A stretch of DNA of 64,000 nt, from positions 124,001 through 188,000 of the forward strand of contig NZ_JASATX010000002.1 of the NCBI RefSeq assembly GCF_029952955.1. The letters run 5' to 3'. The stretch comes from Ruicaihuangia caeni (lineage in GTDB: Bacteria > Actinomycetota > Actinomycetes > Actinomycetales > Microbacteriaceae). Made by a program: the position numbers and the translations under genes. Shown here one piece after another: positions 45,053 to 54,380 of this stretch. Below the pieces are notes generated by a model, which was not told the DNA's origin, did no database searches, and saw only the letters and a list, made by a program, of their open reading frames with translations. The first letter of the stretch is position 1. Every line of letters begins with the position of its first letter.

Positions 45053-46099
45053 ATGTCACGAACCACCGCCCTTCGCGAACGCACCACGGTCATCTCCAGC
45101 GAGCAGACCAGCGCATCGCGTGTTCCTTCCCGGGCTTCGCGCCCGTCCGCCACGCCCGCCGATGCGTCGGTTGATGTGGTGCACGACTACTTGAGCAAGA
45201 TCGGCACCTACCCCCTGCTGACAGCTCAGGAAGAGACCGAGCTCGCCCAGATCATCGAGGTCGGGCTCTTCGCACGTGAGCGCCTCGAGACGAAGGGCGA
45301 CTCGCTCACGCCGAAGGAGAAGCGAGAGCTTCGCCAGTTGATCCATGAGGGCGAAGCGGCGCACAAGCGCTTCATCCAGTCGAACCTGCGTCTGGTAGTG
45401 AGCGTCGCGAAGCGCTACACCAACACCGGCGTGCCCCTCATCGACCTCATTCAGGAGGGCAACATCGGCCTCGACCGTGCAGTCAAGAAGTTCGACTTCG
45501 CGCAGGGGTACAAGTTCTCCACCTACGCGACCTGGTGGATCAAGCATGCGGTGAACCGCTGCGTCTATGACTCGGCTCGCCTCATCCGGGTTCCGGTGCA
45601 CACCGAAGAGAAGATCACCGCAGTGCGTCGAGCTGCTGCCCTCTTCGAAATCGAGACCGGTCGCACCCCCACTGCGGAGGAGCTCGCCGAAGAGACCGGG
45701 TTCAGTGCAGAGAACATCGAGCGCTACATCGAGGCCGACCGCACGCCGGTCTCGATCCACATCCCCGTCGGTGACGAGGCCGACTCGGAGCTCGGCGATC
45801 TCATCATGGACGACGACACCGCGCCCGTGGTCGACATCGTGAGCGCCGGCATGCGCCGCGAGAAGCTGCAGGAGAAGCTCAAGACGCTTCCGCAGCGCGA
45901 CGCTGATGTGCTGCGCATGCACTTCGGGCTCGACAATCGCGAACCGATGACCCTGGAGCAGCTCGGCGGAGTGCTGGGCATCTCCCGCGAGCGAGTGCGC
46001 CAGATCGAACAGCGCGCGCTCGCAAAGCTGCGCTGCCCCGAGCTGGCCGACATGCTCGAAGACGAGCCGTCGCTCATCGATGAGAAGGAGGCCAAGTGA
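45053..46099 (+). CDS. Group 2 (primary-like) RNA polymerase sigma factor
   Basis: The 348-residue sigma-70 protein has region 1.2 (residues 38-75), region 2 (110-182, including RLVVSVAKRYTNTGVPLIDL and STYATWWIKHAVNRC), region 3, and region 4 with its helix-turn-helix TLEQLGGVLGISRERVRQIE near 303-322. It lacks the long N-terminal region of the housekeeping SigA. Its region 2.4 (KHAVNRCVYDSARLIRVPVH) departs from the usual [20 protein letters not shown]. That points to an alternative, SigB-like stress sigma with modified -10 preference. Dps follows with a GTGA overlap. Confidence 0.88.
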   Translation: MSRTTALRERTTVISSEQTSASRVPSRASRPSATPADASVDVVHDYLSKIGTYPLLTAQEETELAQIIEVGLFARERLETKGDSLTPKEKRELRQLIHEGEAAHKRFIQSNLRLVVSVAKRYTNTGVPLIDLIQEGNIGLDRAVKKFDFAQGYKFSTYATWWIKHAVNRCVYDSARLIRVPVHTEEKITAVRRAAALFEIETGRTPTAEELAEETGFSAENIERYIEADRTPVSIHIPVGDEADSELGDLIMDDDTAPVVDIVSAGMRREKLQEKLKTLPQRDADVLRMHFGLDNREPMTLEQLGGVLGISRERVRQIEQRALAKLRCPELADMLEDEPSLIDEKEAK

Positions 46100-46668
46100 A
46101 GGCCTCGCGAGACCTGAGCGCTTCTCTGCAGGCGGTGCTCGTCGATCTCATCGCGCTGAGCCTGCAAGCGAAGCAGGCGCACTGGAACATCGTGGGCCCG
46201 AACTTCCGTGGGCTGCATCTGCAGCTCGACGAGGTGACGGTCGATGCCAGGCGATTCGCCGACCAGGTGGCCGAGCGCATGCGCGCCCTGCAGGCGGTGC
46301 CGGATGGCAGCGCGGCGACCGTGGCCGGCAGCGCCAGCCTCGACGACTTCCCGACCGGTGAGGTGCTGACGACCGACGCGGTCGTGATGATCACCGACCG
46401 GTTGGAGAGCGTCGTCGGCACGATGCGCGCTGTGCACGACGCGGTCGAGGAAGAAGACCCGACATCCGCCGACCTTCTGCACGCGATCATCGAACGATTC
46501 GAGCAACTGGCCTGGATGGTGAGCGCGGAGGATCGGATGCCGCAGGCAGCCGCCGACGCTGAAACCTCGACTGAGAAGGCCGCCTCCGGCAAGAAGTCGG
46601 CAGGCGCCAAGTCGGGCGGGCGCAAGGGCAGTGCCACTTCCAGCAAGTCGAAAGTGAAGGCTTCGTAG
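46096..46668 (+). CDS. dps: Dps family DNA-binding ferritin
   Basis: The 190-residue protein stores iron and protects DNA. The inter-subunit ferroxidase ligands are in place: His29 in KQAHWN, His41, Asp45, Asp56 and Glu60, with spacing equal to that of E. coli Dps. A C-terminal tail of about 35 residues rich in Lys, Ser, Gly and Ala would bind DNA, as in mycobacterial Dps. GTG 46096 overlaps the sigma factor stop, so the two are co-translated. Confidence 0.92.
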   Translation: MKASRDLSASLQAVLVDLIALSLQAKQAHWNIVGPNFRGLHLQLDEVTVDARRFADQVAERMRALQAVPDGSAATVAGSASLDDFPTGEVLTTDAVVMITDRLESVVGTMRAVHDAVEEEDPTSADLLHAIIERFEQLAWMVSAEDRMPQAAADAETSTEKAASGKKSAGAKSGGRKGSATSSKSKVKAS

Positions 46669-46696
46669 CGACGTCTTCCTGAACACTTCCGTAACG

Positions 46697-46735
46697 ACGA
46701 CGACCCTATACCCCGGGTGGGTATAGGGTCGTCGT
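46697..46735. promoter_or_regulatory. 17-bp palindrome ending at the copB start codon
   Basis: ACGACGACCCTATACCC (46697-46713) and its exact complement (46719-46735) flank CGGGT. The ATACCC/GGGTAT centre resembles CsoR-type copper operators. The right arm includes a TATAGG that would be a -10 nine bases before the A of the ATG, so the transcript would be leaderless. Confidence 0.7.
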
Positions 46736-49072
46736 ATGTCTGAGCACGGGAAGGGTGGCGGCGAGCGCGAGCACCCATCGCACAATGAGCACCTCGGGCA
46801 CGATCGCCATGAGCAGAGCCACGGCCCGCTGAGCGGCGAGCACGGAAGTCACGGCGCTCACGAGCACGAAGTCGCGCTCGGAGAGCACGAAAACCGCACC
46901 GCTGACGACGAGCACAGCGACCACCACACGCACGCTCTCTCGCCAGCGCATGCCGATCACGGCGCACACGGCACGCACGGCGATGATGCCGCTCATGGCG
47001 ATCATGGCGATCACGGCGATCACGGCGATCACGGCGACCACGGCGCGATGGGCCACGCGGCCCACGGCGCATCGCATGCGCTCATGTACCGCAGACTCTT
47101 CTGGTTGATGCTGGCTCTCGCCGTGCCCGTCGTGCTGCTCAACCAGATGTTCGCCGACCTGGTCGGCTACAGCATTCCTTCCATACCCGGGATCTCGTGG
47201 GTCTCCCCAGTGCTCGGAACGGTCATCTTCGGCATCGGGGGGCGTCCGTTCCTTGCGGGCGCCGTCGACGAACTGCGCTCGCGCAAACCGGGCATGATGA
47301 CCCTCATCTCGCTCGCGATCAGCGTGGCGTTCCTCGCGTCCGCAGGGGCGACCCTCGGCTTCCTCGATCACCATCTCGACTTCTGGTGGGAGCTCGCGCT
47401 GCTGGTCGTGATCATGCTGCTCGGCCATTGGCTCGAGATGCGCTCGCTCGCGCAAACCGCCTCTGCGCTCGACAGCCTCGCCGCGCTGCTGCCCGACCAG
47501 GCAGAGCGCGTGGTCGGCGACACGATCGAGCAAGTGCGTCCGGATGAGTTGCGCGTGGGCGACGTGGTGATCGTGCGGCCGGGCGGGCGAGTTCCCGCCG
47601 ACGGTGACATCGTCACCGGAACGGCAGACATCGATGAGTCCATGATCACGGGCGAGTCGACCCCTGTCACACGGTCCCCAGGAGACCGGGTGGTGGCGGG
47701 AAGCGTCGCGACCGACACGGCGATCAGGGTCGAGGTCATGGCGGTCGGCGACGATACGGCGCTCGCCGGCATCCGTCGGCTCGTCGACCAGGCGCAGAGC
47801 TCGTCGTCGCGAGCGCAGACGCTCGCCGACCGGGCCGCGGCACTGCTGTTCTGGTTCGCTCTCAGCGCGGCGGTGATCACGGCGGCCGTGTGGTGGATGC
47901 TGGGCATGCCCGACGACGCCATCGTGCGCACCATCACCGTGCTCGTCATCGCGTGCCCGCACGCGCTCGGCCTCGCGATCCCCCTCGTCGTCTCCATCGC
48001 GACGGAACGCGCCGCTCGCGCAGGCGTGCTCGTGAAAGACCGGCGCGCACTGGAGACGATGCGGTCGGTCACGGCGGTGCTGTTCGACAAGACCGGCACG
48101 CTCACCCTCGGTGAGCCCGAAGTCACCGCAGTGCTCGTCGTCCCCGGCGCCGAGGCAGACGAGTCACAACTGCTCGCGCTCGCCGCAGCGGCGGAGCGCG
48201 ACAGTGAGCACCCGCTCGCCAGGGCGATCGTGCGAGAGGCCGAGCGACGCGGAATCGGCCTCAGCACCGCGACCGACTTCGAGGCTTCGGCCGCTGTCGG
48301 AGTGCGGGCGCGGGTCGACGGCAGCGTCATCGCTGTCGGCGGGCCGCACCTGCTGCACCAGGCCGGGCTCGCTCCGATAGCGGGTACTTCGGACTGGGCT
48401 GCCGAGGGCATGACCGTGCTGCACGTGACCCGTGATGGCCGCCTCATCGGAGCGCTGGCGCTCGCAGACGCCGTGCGCGAGGAGTCGAGTGCCGCCATCG
48501 CGGCGCTGCACGAGGCCGGCATCCAGGTGGTCATGATCACCGGCGATGCGGAGCCCGCGGCCCACCGGGTCGCCGCCGAACTGGGCATCGACCGGGTCTA
48601 CGCAGGCGTGCGCCCCGAGCACAAGGCCGACAAGGTGGCCGAGTTGCAGCGCGAGGGGCACGTGGTCGCGATGGTCGGCGACGGGGTGAACGACGCGCCG
48701 GCCCTGGCGCAGGCCGACGTCGGCGTGGCGATCGGCGCAGGAACAGATGTCGCGATCGCATCGGCTGGCGTGATCCTGGCCGGATCCGATCCGCGGGCGG
48801 TGCTGTCTGTGCGCGATCTGTCAGTCGCCTCGTACCGCAAGATGCGGCAGAACCTCTGGTGGGCAGCCGGATACAACGTCGCGGCGGTGCCGCTTGCGGC
48901 GGGTGTCCTCGCGCCGGTCGGGTTCACGCTGCCGATGGAAGTGGGTGCACTGCTCATGTCGGCCTCGACGATCGTCGTCGCGCTGAACGCGCAACTGCTG
49001 CGGCGCCTCGACCTGCGACCCGCGACCGTAGCGCCGTTGGCGAACCGGGAGACTGCGGCGCTTCCCGCCTGA
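46736..49072 (+). CDS. copB: Copper/silver P1B-type ATPase (CPH type, CopB-like)
   Basis: The 778-residue heavy-metal pump has a His/Asp/Gly/Glu-rich N-terminus of about 105 residues (a run of HGD repeats) in place of Cys metal domains. Eight helices are predicted. The metal site motif is CPH (Cys407-His409), the phosphorylation site DKTGTLT (Asp451), and the hinge GDGVNDAP near 648. CPH plus a His-rich tail places it in the P1B-3 (CopB) group that exports copper or silver. The start follows the palindromic operator directly, without a ribosome-binding site. No chaperone or CsoR gene is adjacent. Confidence 0.92.
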   Translation: MSEHGKGGGEREHPSHNEHLGHDRHEQSHGPLSGEHGSHGAHEHEVALGEHENRTADDEHSDHHTHALSPAHADHGAHGTHGDDAAHGDHGDHGDHGDHGDHGAMGHAAHGASHALMYRRLFWLMLALAVPVVLLNQMFADLVGYSIPSIPGISWVSPVLGTVIFGIGGRPFLAGAVDELRSRKPGMMTLISLAISVAFLASAGATLGFLDHHLDFWWELALLVVIMLLGHWLEMRSLAQTASALDSLAALLPDQAERVVGDTIEQVRPDELRVGDVVIVRPGGRVPADGDIVTGTADIDESMITGESTPVTRSPGDRVVAGSVATDTAIRVEVMAVGDDTALAGIRRLVDQAQSSSSRAQTLADRAAALLFWFALSAAVITAAVWWMLGMPDDAIVRTITVLVIACPHALGLAIPLVVSIATERAARAGVLVKDRRALETMRSVTAVLFDKTGTLTLGEPEVTAVLVVPGAEADESQLLALAAAAERDSEHPLARAIVREAERRGIGLSTATDFEASAAVGVRARVDGSVIAVGGPHLLHQAGLAPIAGTSDWAAEGMTVLHVTRDGRLIGALALADAVREESSAAIAALHEAGIQVVMITGDAEPAAHRVAAELGIDRVYAGVRPEHKADKVAELQREGHVVAMVGDGVNDAPALAQADVGVAIGAGTDVAIASAGVILAGSDPRAVLSVRDLSVASYRKMRQNLWWAAGYNVAAVPLAAGVLAPVGFTLPMEVGALLMSASTIVVALNAQLLRRLDLRPATVAPLANRETAALPA

Positions 49073-49301
49073 CCCGCTGCTTGCGCGAGACAAGGCGGTA
49101 GTGCTGTGCGCCGCCTGTGCTAGCCGGGCTGGCCTCGCAATCGCTCCTCCGCCTGGCGCGGTCTCCAACCACACGCGCCTAGAAAAGATTGGGAAAAGTT
49201 TCGTCGTGCCGGGATTCCAGTCACCTTTCCCCGGCGCAACGGCGGCGCGACGGCATCCGTCTTGACAGGATGGAAGGGATCCCGCTGTTCGGAAGGAAAG
49301 C

Positions 49302-50744
49302 ATGCCCAAGTCGCCAGAAACCGCGCTCGAGAACTGGATGGATCGCGAGGCCGCAGCCGAACAGATGATTCCGCTGATCGGTGCCCTCCATCGCAACCAC
49401 GGCGTGGTGACTTCGATCCATGGGCGCCGGCTCGTCCACAAGTCAGCACTCGGCATCGTCAAGGCTCATCGCTACGCGCGTCAGCACTCGGGCGAGGAGT
49501 TGGCGACGACCGACACGCTGGCTCTGCTTCAGGCGCTTGCCGGCCTCGACCTGGGCGCTGCTTCGATCGACATCGCGAAGCTCGTGCTGCGCCACCAGGC
49601 TGCCGGCCGACCAGACCTTGACGCCTTCCTGCGCGAAGAGCTCGCCCCGGTGATCGGCGCGTCCGCGAGCATCGAGCCCACCGACGTCGTGCTCTACGGC
49701 TTCGGCCGCATCGGGCGACTGCTCGCCCGGCTGCTCGTCGACCACGAGAGCCCGAACGCGGGCCTTCGCCTGCGGGCGATCGTGGTGCGCAAGGGCAGCG
49801 ACAACGACATCGTCAAACGTGCGAGCCTGTTGCGGCGCGACTCGGTGCACGGACCCTTCGACGGCACGATCTCCGTCGACGAGGAGAACAGCACCATCCT
49901 CGCGAACGGCACCCTGATCCAGGTGATCTACTCGAACGATCCGGCCACCGTCGACTACACCGCATACGGCATCGACAACGCGATCGTCGTCGACAACACC
50001 GGCCGCTGGCGCGACTTCGACGGCCTCGGTCAGCACCTGCGGGCGAAGGGCGTCGCACGAGTGCTCCTCACGGCGCCGGGCAAGGGCGACATGAAGAACA
50101 TCGTGCACGGCATCAACCACGAGAGCATCACGGATGCCGACACCATCGTGTCTGCGGCATCCTGCACCACGAACGCCATCACGCCAGTGCTCAAGGCACT
50201 CAACGACAAGTTCGGCGTCGTGCACGGTCATGTCGAGACGGTGCACTCGTACACCAACGACCAGAACCTGATCGACAACTTCCACAAGGGCGACCGTCGC
50301 GGGCGCTCCGCCGCGCTCAACATGGTCATCACCGAGACCGGTGCCGCCAAGGCCGTCGCCAAGGCACTGCCGGAGCTCGCGGGCAAGCTGACCGGCAACG
50401 CCATCCGCGTGCCCACCCCCGACGTGTCGATGGCCATCCTCAACCTCACGCTCGAGACCGAGACCACCAAGGACGAGGTCAACCAGTACTTGCGCGGCCT
50501 CTCGCTCAACTCGAACCTGCGCCAGCAGATCGACTACATCGAATCGCCCGAGGTCGTCTCCACCGACTTCGTCGGGTCGCGCCGCGCCGGGGTGGTCGAC
50601 GGTCTCGCGACCATCAGCAACGGCAAGAACCTCGTGCTCTACGTCTGGTATGACAACGAGTTCGGCTACAGCAACCAGGTGATCCGCGTGGTCGAGCACA
50701 TGGCGAACGCGCACCCGCGGGTCTTTCCGCCTCGCGAGGCCTAG
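49302..50744 (+). CDS. gapB: Glyceraldehyde-3-phosphate dehydrogenase, long GapB type
   Basis: The 480-residue enzyme has an N-terminal extension of about 125 residues ahead of the GAPDH Rossmann fold (VVLYGFGRIGRLLARLL). The catalytic Cys288 is in SAASCTTNAIT, and the C-terminal YVWYDNEFGYSNQV is standard. The length equals that of Corynebacterium GapB, which works with NADP in the gluconeogenic direction; that role is inferred here. AGGAAAG precedes the ATG. The 229 bases upstream hold no gene that I can see. Confidence 0.93.
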   Translation: MPKSPETALENWMDREAAAEQMIPLIGALHRNHGVVTSIHGRRLVHKSALGIVKAHRYARQHSGEELATTDTLALLQALAGLDLGAASIDIAKLVLRHQAAGRPDLDAFLREELAPVIGASASIEPTDVVLYGFGRIGRLLARLLVDHESPNAGLRLRAIVVRKGSDNDIVKRASLLRRDSVHGPFDGTISVDEENSTILANGTLIQVIYSNDPATVDYTAYGIDNAIVVDNTGRWRDFDGLGQHLRAKGVARVLLTAPGKGDMKNIVHGINHESITDADTIVSAASCTTNAITPVLKALNDKFGVVHGHVETVHSYTNDQNLIDNFHKGDRRGRSAALNMVITETGAAKAVAKALPELAGKLTGNAIRVPTPDVSMAILNLTLETETTKDEVNQYLRGLSLNSNLRQQIDYIESPEVVSTDFVGSRRAGVVDGLATISNGKNLVLYVWYDNEFGYSNQVIRVVEHMANAHPRVFPPREA

Positions 50745-50828
50745 CACCTCTCGCTCGACACCGGCGGCACGGAATTCGAACGCCCGCAAGGGCTACCGGG
50801 CTCCGTGCTGCGGTGTCTAGCATGGGGC

Positions 50829-52133
50829 ATGGTCGCCCGAATCGTCTCGCTCGAGACCGCCGTCCCCGAAACCGTGCTCGTGCAGGAGCAGGTGCGCGAC
50901 GTGTTCCTCGCGCAGCCCGGCTTGAACCGGCTCGCGCAACGTCTCATCACGACGTCCTTCGACCAATCGGGCATCGAGCGGCGGCACACCGTGATCGACG
51001 AGCTCACGCTCGACCGGCAGGCCGACGACCCGCGCTTCTTCGACCGTGATCAGCGGTTGCTGCACATGCCCGGCACGCGAGAGCGCAACGAGCTGTACAC
51101 GCGCGCCGCAGGCGAACTGTTCGTCGCGACGGCGAAAGCGGCGATCGACGGATGCGGCGGCATCCTGCCCGGCGAAGTCACACACATCATCACGGTGTCG
51201 TGCACCGGCTTCTTCGCACCCGGCCCCGATTTCCTGATCGCGAGGGATCTCGGACTGCGCCCCGACGTGCAGCGTTACAACCTCGGCTTCATGGGCTGCT
51301 ACGCCTCGATGCCGGCACTGCGGCTCGCCGCCCAGTTGTGCGACGCCGATCCGCAAGCAGTCGTGCTGGTCGTGAGCGTCGAGCTCTGCACGCTGCACGT
51401 GAGGTCGTCGAACGATCCCGACCAGATCATCGCTGCGTCGCTGTTCGCTGACGGTGCTGCCGCCGCGCTCGTGACGGCGCGCGATGACGTCGGCGACCAG
51501 GTGAGTCTCACGCTCGACCGCTTCGAGACCCGCGTCACGCCGGTCGGGGAAGAGGCCATGAGCTGGACCATCGGCGACGAGGGCTTCGAAATGGTCTTGA
51601 GCAGCTATGTGCCCCACATCATCGGCGAGCACATCGACGCTGCCCTCGCCCCGCTGCTCGAGCGTCCCTTCAGCGCCGCCTCACCGAGCGCGACATCCGA
51701 TTCACTGCTCGATCTCACCGCGCCGGTGCCCGATGACGCGAGCGGCTTGCTCGACGGCAGCGCCGGGCCGCCCGTAGTTCAGTCGGCCCCGGAACCCGCA
51801 GCCGAGACGGCCACTGCCACTGCGACGGCTGCGGTTGCAACGGACGACGTGCCCGACGCCGTGCGCTCCGGCGCGCGCTCCGATGTGCAGTGGTGGGCGG
51901 TGCACCCCGGCGGGCGCAGCATCGTCGACCGCATCCAGCAACGCTTCGAGCTCAGTGACGAGCAGGTGGGACCGTCTCGAGATGTGCTCCGTGACTTCGG
52001 GAACATGTCGAGCGCGACGGTGCTCTTCGTGCTCGACGCGCTGCTCGATCGGGCGGCCCCCGGCGACACGGTCCTCGCGATGGCGTTCGGTCCCGGGCTC
52101 ACGGTCGAGTCCGGTCTCATGACGGTGCGCTGA
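50829..52133 (+). CDS. Type III polyketide synthase with internal disordered insert
   Basis: The 434-residue chalcone/stilbene-synthase-like enzyme has its triad at Cys125 (VSCTGFFAPGPD), His359 (AVHPGGRSIVD) and Asn392 (GNMSSATV). It condenses a starter with malonyl or methylmalonyl units. An Ala/Ser/Thr/Pro-rich insert of about 70 residues (roughly 280-351) separates the two halves before the His motif, unusual for this compact fold. The methyltransferase and monooxygenase genes that overlap downstream resemble the srsABC phenolic-lipid clusters of Streptomyces. Confidence 0.92.
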   Translation: MVARIVSLETAVPETVLVQEQVRDVFLAQPGLNRLAQRLITTSFDQSGIERRHTVIDELTLDRQADDPRFFDRDQRLLHMPGTRERNELYTRAAGELFVATAKAAIDGCGGILPGEVTHIITVSCTGFFAPGPDFLIARDLGLRPDVQRYNLGFMGCYASMPALRLAAQLCDADPQAVVLVVSVELCTLHVRSSNDPDQIIAASLFADGAAAALVTARDDVGDQVSLTLDRFETRVTPVGEEAMSWTIGDEGFEMVLSSYVPHIIGEHIDAALAPLLERPFSAASPSATSDSLLDLTAPVPDDASGLLDGSAGPPVVQSAPEPAAETATATATAAVATDDVPDAVRSGARSDVQWWAVHPGGRSIVDRIQQRFELSDEQVGPSRDVLRDFGNMSSATVLFVLDALLDRAAPGDTVLAMAFGPGLTVESGLMTVR

Positions 52134-53041
52134 TGGTCGCCTCATCGAGCGGTTCCGGCGGGCGGGACCGGGCACAGACCTCGGCGCGGACGCGCAGATT
52201 CGCGCCGATCCGCTCCGAGAAACTGGCGCACCGGCATCCGGAGCTTCGCGAGCACATGGACGACCCCGAGTGCGACCGAGAGGTGCTGCGACGCACCTAC
52301 CTCGGCTTCCGCATCGTCAACCCGATCGTGTCGGGCTGGCGCTCCAACTGGAGGCGGTACCTTCGGCCGCGCCTGGATCCCGCGCGCGAGACCACGGTGC
52401 TCGACGTCGGCAGCGGCGGTGGCGACATCGCGCGCCTCATCAGCAGGCTCGCACGGGCAGACGGGATGCCGGTCGCCATCACCGCGGTCGACCCCGACCC
52501 GCGCGCCCTCGACTTCGCCCGTGCGCGCCCGACACCGACGGGGCTGACGTTCCGTCAGGCGAGCACGCGGGAGCTTCTCGACGCGGGTGAGCGGTTCGAC
52601 ATCGTCATCTCGAACCATGTGCTGCACCACCTCGATGCGCCGCGCGAGTTCCTCGACGAGACGCTCGCCCTCGCACGCCGACTCGTGCTGCACTCCGATA
52701 TCGAGCGCAGCGCCTGGGCCTACCGCGCGTTCGGTGCGCTGACCTGGCCATGGTTCGCCGGCTCGTTCATCCGCGACGACGGACTCACCTCGATTCGGAA
52801 GAGCTTCACGCTGCCCGAACTCGCGCGCGTCGCAGGCCCCGGATGGCGGCTCCGCCGGGCAGTACCCGGGCGCCTGCTCCTGATGCGCGAGGTCAGCGGC
52901 GGCCACCCGGACGCGGAACCGGACGGAGCGCGGGTGGGCGCCGCACAGGCAAGCACAGAGCAAGCGAGCGCGCAGCAGGCCATGACTGACCAGACTGACC
53001 AGGCCGCCACCGCGAACGCCGTCGTCGGGAGGGAACGATGA
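52133..53041 (+). CDS. SAM-dependent methyltransferase
   Basis: The 302-residue class I methyltransferase has the SAM motif LDVGSGGGDIARLI and an acidic end of strand 2 (AVDPDPRALDFAR), then the post-I ISNHVLHHL region. An extended N-terminus and an Ala/Gln-rich C-terminal tail of about 45 residues have no recognised fold. Its start touches the polyketide synthase stop (TGATG), so it probably methylates the polyketide product or intermediate. Confidence 0.9.
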   Translation: MVASSSGSGGRDRAQTSARTRRFAPIRSEKLAHRHPELREHMDDPECDREVLRRTYLGFRIVNPIVSGWRSNWRRYLRPRLDPARETTVLDVGSGGGDIARLISRLARADGMPVAITAVDPDPRALDFARARPTPTGLTFRQASTRELLDAGERFDIVISNHVLHHLDAPREFLDETLALARRLVLHSDIERSAWAYRAFGALTWPWFAGSFIRDDGLTSIRKSFTLPELARVAGPGWRLRRAVPGRLLLMREVSGGHPDAEPDGARVGAAQASTEQASAQQAMTDQTDQAATANAVVGRER

Positions 53042-54351
53042 CGGATGCCGCGGTGAACGCCGCGCTGACGCATCCTGAGCATGACGTCGCCGTCGTCGGT
53101 GGCGGACCGGTCGGTGTGCTCGCCGCCGTGCTGCTCGCCCAGCGGGGGCTCGATGTGGTGGTGCTCGAACGACGGGTCGGCATCTGGGACCGACCCCGCG
53201 CGATCGGAATGCACCCGCCGGCGCTGCACGTGCTCCGACAGGCAGGCGTGCTCGACCGGGCGCGCAGCGCGGGCCGCCCGATCGAAGGCGGATCGGCGCG
53301 TGATCGCGATCGGGTGCTCGGCTCGTTGCGGTTCGAGGAGGCAGTGCTCTCGCTGCCTCAGCAGGAGCTCGAGCGCATGCTGCGCGACCGGCTCGCCGCG
53401 TTGGGCGCCGACATCTTGCGCGAGGGAGCCGAGGTGACACGACTTGAGCAGCTCGACGGCGCCGTCGCGGTCGTCTGGAGGGACGCCCGATCTTCGAACG
53501 CCGAGACAGAGCACCGCCTCACGGCCCGATATGTGATCGGTGCCGACGGGGTTCGGAGCGCGGTACGACGCGCAATCGGCGCTGAATGGCGGCGACTGCG
53601 CGGCACAGCGGCGTACGTCATGGCCGATGTGGAGTCGCCGGAACCGTCCATCGGACGCTCTTCGACCCTGGGCGACGGGTCTTCCGGCGCCGGTCTCGAT
53701 GGGGAGGCCCACGGCGCAGCAGGGCCCCCGCTCGAGTCGGCCGTACTGTGGTTCGACCGCGAGGGCGTCGCCGAGTCGTTCGCGCTGCCGGGCGGCAGGC
53801 GTTGGGTGGCGCGGCTCGTGCCGCCGCATCGGTCGCGGCCCGCTTGGCTGCCGAGCGGGCAGGGGGCGGCATCCGCGCTGGCGACCGCGATCCACAGGCG
53901 CACGGGAGCCGTGATCGCTCCCACCGAGGCGAGCACCTTCATCGCTCGGCAGCATCTCGCCGAGCCGATGGTGAAGGGCCGCGTCGTGCTCGCGGGCGAT
54001 GCCGCCCACGAGTTGAGCCCGATCGGTGGGCAGGGCATGGCGCTCGGACTCGTCGGCGCCGAGCGTCTCTCACGGGTGATCGCACACGCGCTCCGAAGCG
54101 GCCACAGCGGGCCCGGGACTTCGGACGATCACTCCGACGACGATGACGCGACCCTGGCGACATGGGCGGCTCGCGAGCGCCGTCACGCACTTCGAGCCGC
54201 GGTGCAGGCCGAGTTCAACATGGCGATGGGCCGCGCCGCCGGCCCGTTCATGCACGCGCTGCGGTCTGCCGCGATCCGGATGCTGGCCCTGCCTCCTCTC
54301 GATCGGCTGCTCGCCCGCGCCTTCACGCTCCGCTGGCTCGCCCGCGACTAG
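53038..54351 (+). CDS. FAD-dependent monooxygenase
   Basis: The 437-residue flavoprotein monooxygenase has the N-terminal FAD motif VVGGGPVGVLAAVLLAQRGL, a DG-type motif YVIGADGVRSAVRRAIGA, and the ribityl-binding GDAAHELSPIGGQGMALG. These enzymes hydroxylate phenolic rings with NAD(P)H and oxygen. ATGA overlap with the methyltransferase makes it the third gene of the polyketide operon, in the position of srsC-type phenolic-lipid hydroxylases. Confidence 0.92.
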   Translation: MTDAAVNAALTHPEHDVAVVGGGPVGVLAAVLLAQRGLDVVVLERRVGIWDRPRAIGMHPPALHVLRQAGVLDRARSAGRPIEGGSARDRDRVLGSLRFEEAVLSLPQQELERMLRDRLAALGADILREGAEVTRLEQLDGAVAVVWRDARSSNAETEHRLTARYVIGADGVRSAVRRAIGAEWRRLRGTAAYVMADVESPEPSIGRSSTLGDGSSGAGLDGEAHGAAGPPLESAVLWFDREGVAESFALPGGRRWVARLVPPHRSRPAWLPSGQGAASALATAIHRRTGAVIAPTEASTFIARQHLAEPMVKGRVVLAGDAAHELSPIGGQGMALGLVGAERLSRVIAHALRSGHSGPGTSDDHSDDDDATLATWAARERRHALRAAVQAEFNMAMGRAAGPFMHALRSAAIRMLALPPLDRLLARAFTLRWLARD

Positions 54352-54380
54352 CGCCCGGAGCCGCCAGGTAGCCTGAGCGC

